Shown: one piece after another, positions 37,813-45,943 of the stretch
How positions within the stretch are numbered: the first letter of the stretch is position 1
Layout: each line of letters starts with the position of its first letter
Assembly: GCA_910587475.1 (NCBI GenBank)
Contig: CAJUMR010000003.1
Location: forward strand, 44,942-108,941
Length of the DNA stretch: 64,000 nt
Source of the DNA: an uncultured Muribaculaceae bacterium
GTDB lineage: Bacteria; Bacteroidota; Bacteroidia; Bacteroidales; Muribaculaceae
Direction: 5' to 3'
The notes under the pieces: generated by a model
The model's input: the letters and a program-made list of their open reading frames with translations, nothing else
Told to the model about the DNA's origin: nothing
Databases searched by the model: none
Translations under genes and position numbers: made by a program

Positions 37813-37843
37813 TTGGTAGAAACCGATTAAATGATTATCTTTG
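37813..37843 (+). promoter_or_regulatory. Promoter (TTG-N20-TATCTTTG) of the Trp/Gly-rich protein
   Basis: -33 TTG at 37813-37815, 20-bp spacer, -7 TATCTTTG at 37836-37843. The leader to the ATG at 37947 is about 97 nt. Confidence 0.7.
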
Positions 37844-37946
37844 TTGTTGAATCATTGGCCGGTCGTTAAACTTTAGCTTTCCTACCGAGTCTAAGAAATA
37901 TCATTTTACAGATATAAAACTATTGATAATTAAATATTTCTCTCTG

Positions 37947-39101
37947 ATGACAAAGTTATCAAATATCACAAGACAGTTGTTTGCCGCGGCGTTAGTTGTT
38001 TCGGCGTCGTCTGTGGCTATGGCTCAGAATTATTATGACGATGACATTTATTATGACGCGTCAAAGAAAAAAACAGAGCAGAAGGCTAAGACCCAGAAGC
38101 AGTCGCAACCCTCGGCCAACCGAATGTATATAGTTTCAGATGCCAACAGTGTGACAGCGACATATGATGCTGCCGACACATACAGTGTGCCGGCGACAGG
38201 CTCGCTTGATGTCGATGTCGACGCCTACAACCGCCGCGGCCAGTTTTTGGTCCAGGACAGTGTGGCGGCCGACAGCGAAGCGGCAGGAGACTTTGCTTAC
38301 ACTCAGCGTATCGAGCGCTTCCACAATCCCGATGTCGTCTATGGCAGTGATGATGAAGAGCTCAAGGAAGTCTATACATATGCAATGCAGCAACCCCAGA
38401 ATATCAATATCTATGTAATAGATAATGATCCTTGGAATTATTTTGGCCCGTCGTGGTCCTGGAGATACGGCAATCCTTGGTATTGGAACTCATGGTATCC
38501 TGCCTATGGATGGGGCTGGGGTGTCTGGGATCCATATTGGTCCTTCTCATGGGGGCCTGCATGGGGTTGGGGTCCGTCATGGTCATGGGGACCCGGTTGG
38601 GGACCTGGATGGGGACCCGGATGGGGCGGAGCTTGGGGCCCGGCTCACGCATGGCGTCCTATCACACCTTCAGGATCGTCGCGCCCTCACAATTTCGCAG
38701 GTTCAGGAGCTATGACGACCCACAGACCCGGACCGGCTTATACACCCTCATCGACATCGCGTCCCGGCAACATGGGACGAGGCCGTTACGGTTCTTCGAC
38801 TACTGTCAACTCTTCGCGTCCGGGGTCATATCGTCCCGCATCGACACCATCCGGAACTAATCAAGGAGTCAGCAACTCACGACCTGGCAATCTTGGCAGG
38901 GGACGCTCATCGATGAACAGCAATTCCAACACCAACAGTTCGACCAACAATCGCAACTCTTACAACACCAACAACAATTATCGTCAGCAGTCGTCGGGCA
39001 GTTCGTTCCGTCCGGGCAACAGCGGCGCTTCCCGCGGTGGTTTCTCAGGCGGTTCGCGCGGATCGTCGGGCGGCGGAGGTGTCAGCCGTGGTCGTCGTTG
39101 A
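37947..39101 (+). CDS. Secreted low-complexity protein rich in Trp/Gly/Pro and Ser/Asn/Arg
   Basis: 384 residues; family not recognised. A signal peptide ends near VAMAQ, followed by an acidic YYDDDIYYD stretch and a polar region with a predicted helix (to about residue 150). Residues about 155-240 are extremely Trp-rich with repeats of the form GPGW. The last 150 residues are a disordered Ser/Asn/Arg/Gly tail containing repeated SRPG and NxGRGR motifs. The basic, flexible tail could bind nucleic acid, anionic glycans or the cell wall. The open frame extends to 37923, but the start at 37947 gives a better signal peptide. It is 51 bp upstream of the FadL-like gene. Confidence 0.7.
   Translation: MTKLSNITRQLFAAALVVSASSVAMAQNYYDDDIYYDASKKKTEQKAKTQKQSQPSANRMYIVSDANSVTATYDAADTYSVPATGSLDVDVDAYNRRGQFLVQDSVAADSEAAGDFAYTQRIERFHNPDVVYGSDDEELKEVYTYAMQQPQNINIYVIDNDPWNYFGPSWSWRYGNPWYWNSWYPAYGWGWGVWDPYWSFSWGPAWGWGPSWSWGPGWGPGWGPGWGGAWGPAHAWRPITPSGSSRPHNFAGSGAMTTHRPGPAYTPSSTSRPGNMGRGRYGSSTTVNSSRPGSYRPASTPSGTNQGVSNSRPGNLGRGRSSMNSNSNTNSSTNNRNSYNTNNNYRQQSSGSSFRPGNSGASRGGFSGGSRGSSGGGGVSRGRR
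38589..38624 (+). repeat. Three tandem 12-bp units encoding Gly-Pro-Gly-Trp
   Basis: Units at 38589, 38601 and 38613 read GGA-CCN-GGN-TGG with only third-base differences, indicating local repeat expansion within the Trp-rich block. Confidence 0.8.
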
Positions 39102-39152
39102 TCGTTGTTTCTCAATTTATTCGTTTTGACAATTTTATAATGCAATCAGCAG

Positions 39153-40763
39153 ATGAAAAAGATATTAATTCCTGCACTGGTATCTGTCGCTCCGGTTTTG
39201 ACATTTGCTCAAAACACAGTTGACGCATACAGTCTGTCACAGACCGAGCTCAGAGGGTCGGCACGTTTCATGTCGATGGGTGGTGCGTTCACCGCACTTG
39301 GCGGCGACATTTCCACACTTGGTCAGAACCCGGCCGGTGTGGCTGTCTACAGAAGCAGTGAGATCGGAGCTACGCTCGACCTCAATTTCCGTTCCTACGA
39401 GACATCGACGCCTTATGGATCGTCGAAAGACAATCAGACAAAGGTGTTCTGTAACAATTTCGGTTATGTCGGCACTGCTTACATCGGTTCGGGATTGCGG
39501 TCGATATCGTGGGGTGCGACTTATGGTCGTGTTGCGTCGTTCGACAGAGTGACCAACGGCTATAACAATCCGACATCGACTTCGCTTACCAATTATATTG
39601 CGTCGTTCAGCGGCGGATACTCTGCCTCTGATCTCGAATTCGGTAAAAATTATAATCCTTATCTCGACTCAGACTGCGATTGGCTCAGCATCCTTGCTTA
39701 TACAAGCGGGATGATTAATTCCCGTCCGGGAATGCCGGGACAATATCAGGGTCTGTATCAGAATGGTACTGTCGGAGATGCAATGTACACTGTCCGCGAG
39801 CGTGGTTTTGTCGATCAGTATAACTTCGATATCGGCGGTAATGTCAGCGACGTTGTCTACTGGGGTATCGGCATCGGTGTGACAGACATCAGCTATACAC
39901 GTGAAGCCTACTACAGCGAGAGCATGGAAAATGCCCGCATACCCGCCGACGGAGGTTCAACTCTGACAACCGGCGATGCAGGTTTCGACCTTTACAATAC
40001 AAAACACATTACAGGCAGCGGATGGAATTTCAAAGCCGGCGTGATCGTCAAGCCGATACAGTCGTTGAGGCTCGGTTTTGCAGTCCACACCCCGACATAT
40101 TATAACCTGACACACGGCTATGACGCTGAGGTCGACTACAGCTACTTCGATCCGTCGCAGGCAGAGTCGCTGAACAATCCTCTTCAGGGCAACGAGTACA
40201 CAGAGTGGGCGTCGTTTGAATCGCGTCTCCGCACCCCGTGGCGACTGATGGTTGGCGCCGCACTTGTGATCGGCAACCAGGCCATAGTAAGTGTCGACTA
40301 TGAGCGTCAAGCCTACGATGCAATGCATGTCAAATACCAGTATGGTTACGGTTATGATGATTTTGCTCCCGATGACAATGTCAATAACAACATCAAGGAT
40401 GTGTTCCGCGCAGCCAACATTGTCCGCCTCGGCCTCGAATACCGCGTAACTCCCCAGTTCAGTCTGCGTGCGGGTTACAATGCGCAATCATGCAATGTCA
40501 AGCAGGCGGCTGTCGATGGCAATGTTCAGGTGCTTACCTCTGGCACTGACACCAGTTTCTCACTTGACGACAAGATCACACAGTATATATCTTTCGGTCT
40601 CGGCTACAAATACAAAGGCTGGTATTTCGATGCAGCCTATGTCCATAAGAACAGCGAGCGTACATTCCGTGCCTATACCAATTGGGACGGCAACATAGCG
40701 CCTTCGGCAAAAGTGAAGGACAATTTCAGCTCGGTAGTTCTGTCGGTGGGCTACAAATTCTGA
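39153..40763 (+). CDS. FadL/OMPP1/TodX-like outer-membrane protein
   Basis: 536 residues with a signal peptide (MKKILIPALVSVAPVLTFAQ) and the Bacteroidetes OMPP1 start: RGSARFMSMGGAFTALGGD followed by STLGQNPAGVAVY, the N-terminal hatch helix and NPAG motif of the FadL family. A 14-strand-like barrel ends with VVLSVGYKF. FadL relatives transport hydrophobic compounds; the substrate is unknown. It lies 51 bp after the Trp-rich gene with no promoter box between, so the two may be co-transcribed. A strong terminator follows. Confidence 0.88.
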   Translation: MKKILIPALVSVAPVLTFAQNTVDAYSLSQTELRGSARFMSMGGAFTALGGDISTLGQNPAGVAVYRSSEIGATLDLNFRSYETSTPYGSSKDNQTKVFCNNFGYVGTAYIGSGLRSISWGATYGRVASFDRVTNGYNNPTSTSLTNYIASFSGGYSASDLEFGKNYNPYLDSDCDWLSILAYTSGMINSRPGMPGQYQGLYQNGTVGDAMYTVRERGFVDQYNFDIGGNVSDVVYWGIGIGVTDISYTREAYYSESMENARIPADGGSTLTTGDAGFDLYNTKHITGSGWNFKAGVIVKPIQSLRLGFAVHTPTYYNLTHGYDAEVDYSYFDPSQAESLNNPLQGNEYTEWASFESRLRTPWRLMVGAALVIGNQAIVSVDYERQAYDAMHVKYQYGYGYDDFAPDDNVNNNIKDVFRAANIVRLGLEYRVTPQFSLRAGYNAQSCNVKQAAVDGNVQVLTSGTDTSFSLDDKITQYISFGLGYKYKGWYFDAAYVHKNSERTFRAYTNWDGNIAPSAKVKDNFSSVVLSVGYKF

Positions 40764-40795
40764 TTGTAGTCAGACATATTTTTACTAACTTTATG

Positions 40796-40830
40796 GCCGG
40801 AAAGCCCTGTTGAGGGACTTCCGGCTTTTT
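40796..40830 (+). terminator. Intrinsic terminator of the FadL-like gene
   Basis: GCCGGAA (40796-40802) pairs with TTCCGGC (40819-40825), with an inner CCCT/AGGG stem, followed by TTTTT. It ends 16 bp before the helicase ATG. Confidence 0.9.
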
Positions 40831-40845
40831 AGTATCCAACAAACA

Positions 40846-42882
40846 ATGAACGATAATCAGGCAAATTCACAGAACATCGATCTCGACAACCGCGAGTTTC
40901 TCACGGTGATGTCATTGCTCGAAACGACCAACAGCTCGGTGTTTCTAACCGGAAAGGCTGGCACAGGCAAATCGACGTTCCTGCGCTATATCACCGAGAA
41001 TTTGCCAAAGAAGCACGTTGTGCTCGCCCCGACTGGCATCGCAGCGGTCAATGTCGGCGGTCAGACTTTGCACTCGTTCTTCCATTTACCGTTCAAACCG
41101 CTGTTGCCCGACGACCCTGATTTTGCCAATCCAAAGCGATTACTGTCGTTTCTGAAGTACAACGCGTCGCGCAAGCAGCTCATCAAGGAGCTTGAACTCG
41201 TTATTATCGACGAGATATCGATGGTACGGGCCGATATGATAGATTTCATTGACAAGATCCTGCGTTTTGTCACCGGCAACAGGCGTCAGCCGTTCGGCGG
41301 CAAACAGCTGTTGCTCGTCGGTGATATATTCCAGCTCGAGCCGGTCGTTACTCCCGACATGAAGGAGATACTCCGCCGATGGTATTCAGCGCCATATTTT
41401 TTCAATGCGAGAGTGTTTGCCGAAATGCATCTTGTGTCGGTCGAACTGACCAAAGTCTACAGGCAGACCGACAGATCGTTTGTCGAGATGTTGGACCGCA
41501 TAAGGGTAGGTTCTCCTCTGCAGTCAGATATCATGGCGCTTAATGCCCGCCTGGCAGTAACAGCTGACAACGATGGAAGCGATGATTCGGAATTTACCAT
41601 GACAATCGCCACCCGACGGGATATGGTCGACAATATCAACGAGTCGCGTCTCGATGCATTGCTGACTCCGATGCGTAAGTACACAGGAGCTGTGACGGGC
41701 GAATTTCCTGAGAGTTCGTTCCCGACCGATCTCGAGCTGACTTTGAAAGAGGGCGCACAGGTTGTGTTTGTCAAGAATGATCCTTTCCCTGCTCACCGAT
41801 GGGTCAACGGCACAATCGGGCGTGTTGTCGAGGCTACGGACGATGAAGTCAGGGTAGAACTTGAAAACGGCGACATCCACACCGTAGAGCCTGAGCGATG
41901 GGGCAACATTCGCTATCGTTGGGATGCAGAGACCCATCGCGTGATTGAGGAAGAGATCGGATCATTCACCCAACTGCCGCTCAAGCTTGCATGGGCGCTG
42001 ACCATCCATAAGAGTCAGGGCTTGACGTTCAATCGCGTGTATGTCGACGTCGGGCGCGGTGCTTTCACCGGCGGTCAGAGCTATGTGGCGCTTAGCCGCT
42101 GCAGATCGTTGGCGGGCATCAGACTGAGAAGCACACTCAACGAGCGTGACATATTCGTCAATCCTGTCGTGCAGCAGTTCAGCCGTACATATAATGATGA
42201 GGCGATGATTGATGAGGCTGTCAGATCGTCGGAAGCCGACGGCTTGTATGGAAGGGCGTATGATTGTTTCCGTCGGCGTGATTATGTGGATGCGGTCAAG
42301 GCGTTGTGTGTGGCTTCTGGGCTGCGCAATGACCTTGATCGACCGGCTATCACGCGTCTGATCGCCGATAAAGTCAGGCAGGTAGTCGAGGGTTACGAAT
42401 CTGAGATTGCAGATTTGCGTGCAAAAGTAGCGGAGCGCGATCTACGTTTGCGTCAGCTCGCCGACGAGTATGTCGAAAATGCTGACGACTGCATGGCTGA
42501 TGGTTGGGATTACGATGCGGCTGTCAAAGGCTATAACCGGGCATTATCGATTTATCCTGATCATATTGAAGCTATGCTCGGCAAAGCGCAGGCGTTGTTG
42601 GCGATGAGCGATGCTGACGGAGCAATAGCCGTCCTCGATCGGGCTTCGGAAGCCGATCAGACTGACTATCGTGCGCCCTACGAACTCGGTCGTTTTTTCT
42701 ATTCATGCGATGATTTCACTAACGCGCTCGACCGCCTTTTGGTTGCCGTGGAGAGGAACGACAAGGTTGCGGATGTCCACGATCTCATTGCCGATATTTA
42801 TGATGCGGTCGACGAGAGCAGGCAGGCACGCACTCACCGCAAGCTTGCCGCAAAATTACGCGGTAAAAACAAGAAAAAGTAG
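40846..42882 (+). CDS. PIF1/RecD2-like helicase with C-terminal coiled-coil and TPR region
   Basis: 678 residues. The helicase core (about 15-440) has Walker A TGKAGTGKST, LAPTGIAAVNVGGQTLHSFF, Walker B IIDEISMVRADM, GDIFQLEPV and motif VI region YVALSRCRSL, with HKSQGLTF: a superfamily 1B PIF1-like DNA helicase. After a short linker, about 490-550 is coiled-coil-like and 550-670 has TPR-like repeats (WDYDAAVKGYNRALSIYPDHIEA), ending in a basic KKK tail. The TPRs suggest a protein partner. The frame opens at 40810, but those residues overlap the terminator, so I use the ATG at 40846. Confidence 0.9.
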   Translation: MNDNQANSQNIDLDNREFLTVMSLLETTNSSVFLTGKAGTGKSTFLRYITENLPKKHVVLAPTGIAAVNVGGQTLHSFFHLPFKPLLPDDPDFANPKRLLSFLKYNASRKQLIKELELVIIDEISMVRADMIDFIDKILRFVTGNRRQPFGGKQLLLVGDIFQLEPVVTPDMKEILRRWYSAPYFFNARVFAEMHLVSVELTKVYRQTDRSFVEMLDRIRVGSPLQSDIMALNARLAVTADNDGSDDSEFTMTIATRRDMVDNINESRLDALLTPMRKYTGAVTGEFPESSFPTDLELTLKEGAQVVFVKNDPFPAHRWVNGTIGRVVEATDDEVRVELENGDIHTVEPERWGNIRYRWDAETHRVIEEEIGSFTQLPLKLAWALTIHKSQGLTFNRVYVDVGRGAFTGGQSYVALSRCRSLAGIRLRSTLNERDIFVNPVVQQFSRTYNDEAMIDEAVRSSEADGLYGRAYDCFRRRDYVDAVKALCVASGLRNDLDRPAITRLIADKVRQVVEGYESEIADLRAKVAERDLRLRQLADEYVENADDCMADGWDYDAAVKGYNRALSIYPDHIEAMLGKAQALLAMSDADGAIAVLDRASEADQTDYRAPYELGRFFYSCDDFTNALDRLLVAVERNDKVADVHDLIADIYDAVDESRQARTHRKLAAKLRGKNKKK

Positions 42883-43087
42883 CCGTTAGGGTTATATCTT
42901 GTTAACATTTGCAACCGGGAATGCTATGATTAGCCGCCCGTTTCTGAAAACTTTTTAATAAACCATAATCCGGAGGGAATATTGCGTCGTGGCTTGTTCT
43001 CTATCTATAAGACCGGAGTAGTCCGGCGTTTCATTGTTTCAACGATGTTTGATCGAATGTTACTCGTTTAACTAAAACCTACGATTT

Positions 43088-43597
43088 ATGGTCTCAAAGA
43101 ACTTTCAGGCAAAATTACTGGAGATACAGAGCAATATGCTGAACTTTGCATATACTCTGACGTCGAACCGCGACGATGCCTATGATCTCCTTCAGGACAC
43201 TACTCTTAAGGTGCTCGACAATGAGGAGAAATATGTCGATAATGTCAATTTCAAGGGATGGGTGTTCACCATCATGCGCAATCTTTTCATCAATAACTAC
43301 CGCAAGGCGTCGCGTAAAGCTACGGTATCTGACACCAGCGAAGATCTATATCTGCTCAATCTACCTCAGGACTCCGGATATGAGACGCCCGACGGATCGC
43401 TTGCAGTGCAGGAAATCCACAGGGTGATTGATTCGTTCACCGACGATTACCGGGTGCCGTTCTCGATGCACCTTAGCGGTTATAAATATGCAGAGATTGC
43501 CGAACACACTGGGCTGCCTCTTGGCACAGTCAAAAGCCGTATCTACTTTGCCCGTCAGCGTCTGCAGGCCGAACTTAAAGAATTTCGTCAGTCGTGA
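43088..43597 (+). CDS. ECF-type RNA polymerase sigma factor
   Basis: 169 residues with region 2 (NMLNFAYTLTSNRDDAYDLLQDTTLKVL, WVFTIMRNLFINNYRK) and region 4 (FSMHLSGYKYAEIAEHTGLPLGTVKSRIYFARQRL). No anti-sigma gene is adjacent: the helicase is upstream and the convergent rmuC overlaps its 3' end by 23 bp. The 205-bp upstream gap has no TAnnTTTG box, so expression may be autoregulated. Regulon unknown. Confidence 0.93.
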   Translation: MVSKNFQAKLLEIQSNMLNFAYTLTSNRDDAYDLLQDTTLKVLDNEEKYVDNVNFKGWVFTIMRNLFINNYRKASRKATVSDTSEDLYLLNLPQDSGYETPDGSLAVQEIHRVIDSFTDDYRVPFSMHLSGYKYAEIAEHTGLPLGTVKSRIYFARQRLQAELKEFRQS

Positions 43598-44762
43598 TTT
43601 CAGGAGTCTGTCGCGGAGGCAGATCGCGGCTGCCGCGTATGCCTTTTTCGCGCATTGACTCGCCGATACTCCTCATGCCTCCGCGCCCCTCGAGTTTTGT
43701 CAGAGCAGATTCGTAGGCGCGTTGGGCTGAGTCGAGGCTGTTCTTTGCCTTGTTCATGTCTATGAGGAAATTGCTCAGTTTGTCGAGCATTTTAGCGCCC
43801 AGTTCTGCGATCTCGATAGCATTGCGGTTCTGTTTGTCCTGACTCCACATCATCTCGACGAGTTTGACAACAGATACCAGATGAGTCGGTGACACTATTA
43901 TGACACGGCTGTCAAAGGCAGTCTGCCAAAGTGTGTTGTCGAGTTGCATAGCTGCGAGATAGGCGCCTTCGTGAGGGATGAACATCATGACAAAGTCAGC
44001 CGTGCGGCCACTCAGAAGATCTTGATAGTTCTTGCGCTTGAGTTCGGCAACATGCTTTCTCACTGATGCGATGTGGGCTTCGCCTGCTGATTTGAGGGTC
44101 TGTCGGTCGGGGGCGTTTAGCATTCTCATGTAGTCAGACAGCGAAACTTTGGAATCCACCACAATGTTGCGTTCGCCGGGACACGATATGACGATGTCGG
44201 GACGTGCTTTTGAGTCGGCGGCGTCGACCGTTTTTTGGACGTAGTAGTCCTGCCCGCGAAGCAGTCCTGAGCGTTCAAGAATGTTTTCGAGAACCATTTC
44301 TCCCCATTGTCCTTGCACGCTTGTGTTTCCTTTCAGAGCGTCACCGAGACGGCGCGTCTCCTCTCCGATCGTGCGGTTGAGCGAGAACAGTTCGTTGAGC
44401 TGCTGCTCGAGCATGGCTCTTTTTTCGCTTTCCTTTCCGTAGGCGTCGGTGTAGGCTTTCCTGAAGTCATCGAGATTGGCTTTCATTGGCGCGATCAGTT
44501 CGGCGATCTGCATGCGGCTTTGCTCGCGGAGTGTGCGTGAATTATTCTGCAGTGCTTCGGCTGCCATGACCGCGAAACGATCCTGGGCTGCCTTGTCAGA
44601 ATGCTCGGCCTGTTCTTTTAATATGGCGAGACGCTCGTCGACGCGGGCTTTCTCGAGGGCGAGCTGACGGTTTTCGTCCGATAGGGTGCGGTTGCGACGT
44701 ATCAGCACTACGATTGTGATAATGGCGACAATTGCTGCCGCTATAGCGATTGTAAGATTCAT
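43575..44762 (-). CDS. rmuC: RmuC-family DNA recombination protein
   Basis: 395 residues: an N-terminal membrane helix (IAIAAAIVAIITIVVLI), a long coiled coil (about 25-135) and a nuclease-like domain with QGQWGEMVLENILERSGL, RPDIVISCPGERNIVVDSKVSL and MFIPHEGAYLAA. RmuC limits rearrangements at inverted repeats; some members are linked to phage defence. Its end overlaps the ECF sigma gene on the other strand by 23 bp, and it lies 23 bp after the Cys-motif membrane protein gene, so the two may be co-transcribed. Confidence 0.93.
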   Translation of the reverse strand: MNLTIAIAAAIVAIITIVVLIRRNRTLSDENRQLALEKARVDERLAILKEQAEHSDKAAQDRFAVMAAEALQNNSRTLREQSRMQIAELIAPMKANLDDFRKAYTDAYGKESEKRAMLEQQLNELFSLNRTIGEETRRLGDALKGNTSVQGQWGEMVLENILERSGLLRGQDYYVQKTVDAADSKARPDIVISCPGERNIVVDSKVSLSDYMRMLNAPDRQTLKSAGEAHIASVRKHVAELKRKNYQDLLSGRTADFVMMFIPHEGAYLAAMQLDNTLWQTAFDSRVIIVSPTHLVSVVKLVEMMWSQDKQNRNAIEIAELGAKMLDKLSNFLIDMNKAKNSLDSAQRAYESALTKLEGRGGMRSIGESMREKGIRGSRDLPPRQTPEITTDEIL

Positions 44763-44785
44763 TCTTTACCCAAATTTCTTTCCGA

Positions 44786-45724
44786 TTATTTGAATTTGAT
44801 TGTTTTTTTCGAGCTGCGTTTTCTCCGTTTGACTTTGACGGTTTTCGGAGAGTCGTAGCCATCTACTTTTATATACAGCTCAACTTCTTTCAGAAGGTTA
44901 CCGTTGCCATCGTATAAGTCAGGTTGTTCGTCCCAATAAAGTCTGATAGAAGGTCGGTCGAAGTCCTTATTATAAACTGTTGTTGGATAAAGGTCAGGCC
45001 AGTTTCCTTCAATTATACTGTCAGGCATGACACGTTTGATAGATACTTTTTCAGATGTGAATCTATTCCCTTTTTCATCCATGATTATAAGATCGATTGT
45101 CGGGATGTTGCCATTTTGACGATATGGTAGAGAAATCACTTCGCCTAAGAAGAGTATTCCCTTGTCGTTCAGTGTAATAGTCAATGGTGCGTTATCTTTA
45201 ACGACAACGGTGCAATTGTTAAAACCGATATAAGACACTTCGATTGAATCTCCGATGCATGCTTCAATCTCAAATTTACCATCGATATCCGAAACGGTGT
45301 GTTTATGCAGATTTACGTTTCTTATTGATGCTCCTGTTAAAGTGTCGCAGGCGAAAGTGCCATTGAATGCATTATATTCACAATATGTCATTCCTTTCAC
45401 AATAATTGTATCAGCAGCCATTGGGTGAGTTACGACATCTCTCATTGGACAAGACTCGTCGGGAGTCTGTGATTGCACTGCAGCAGGCGTGAGCATGGCT
45501 AAGGCTCCTGCAGAAATTCCGGCAAGCACAATGGTTTTGCCCATGAGTTGGCGTGAGCGGAGCTGTTGTTCCAGATATTGCACTTCTGCTTCGCATTTAG
45601 GGCATGAGCCAAGGCAATCACCCTTGTAGCGGCACTCTGATGTGACAAACTCGATATCGTTTGCATCGGCTATCTGCTTGCGGATCTCTTTCAATATTTT
45701 ACATGTCTGCTTTCCTTGTGCCAT
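44786..45724 (-). CDS. Membrane-anchored protein: N-terminal Cys-motif domain with CarboxypepD-regulatory-like C-terminus
   Basis: 312 residues. The first 50 are nearly the same as in the protein at 16058-16876 (39 of 50 identical), including KQTCKIL and the Cx5Cx3CxxC cysteines (31, 37, 41, 44). A membrane segment follows (about 62-82). The exported part differs: a carboxypeptidase-regulatory-like beta-sandwich (about 125-180; VNLHKHTVSDIDGKFEI, GDSIEVSYIGFN) and an unrecognised C-terminal beta-region ending in a Lys/Arg-rich tail. No radical SAM gene is adjacent. The module swap behind a constant N-terminus suggests a shared cytoplasmic role. Function unknown. Confidence 0.75.
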   Translation of the reverse strand: MAQGKQTCKILKEIRKQIADANDIEFVTSECRYKGDCLGSCPKCEAEVQYLEQQLRSRQLMGKTIVLAGISAGALAMLTPAAVQSQTPDESCPMRDVVTHPMAADTIIVKGMTYCEYNAFNGTFACDTLTGASIRNVNLHKHTVSDIDGKFEIEACIGDSIEVSYIGFNNCTVVVKDNAPLTITLNDKGILFLGEVISLPYRQNGNIPTIDLIIMDEKGNRFTSEKVSIKRVMPDSIIEGNWPDLYPTTVYNKDFDRPSIRLYWDEQPDLYDGNGNLLKEVELYIKVDGYDSPKTVKVKRRKRSSKKTIKFK

Positions 45725-45826
45725 AGTCTAATGTTTATGAAATGTGAATGGTTCGAATTTGGATTGGCCGGAAAGCAGTGATAGCCTTGTAGCTTTCCTG
45801 TTGGACTGTATCTGTATGAGTATTTA

Positions 45827-45834
45827 CAAAATTA
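45827..45834 (-). promoter_or_regulatory. -7 promoter element (TAATTTTG) for the Cys-motif protein (and rmuC)
   Basis: TAnnTTTG match 102 bp before the ATG at 45724. The leader contains a GGAAAGC/GCTTTCC stem. Confidence 0.5.
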
Positions 45835-45912
45835 ATCATTTTGTCGGATACAATCGGTGAAAATGGTATTATATTCCGCAAAAATTGTAATAGACGGCAT
45901 GAATTATTGTGT

Positions 45913-45920
45913 TAACTTTG
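45913..45920 (+). promoter_or_regulatory. -7 promoter element (TAACTTTG) for the phosphodiester glycosidase
   Basis: TAnnTTTG match 23 bp before the ATG at 45944. A TTG lies 25 bp upstream, longer than usual spacing. Confidence 0.55.
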
Positions 45921-45943
45921 TAAATATCATTACCTCTTATATC

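Noticed and set aside
38589..38624. CRISPR-like array
   Set aside because: The repeats are contiguous 12-bp in-frame codons with no spacers.
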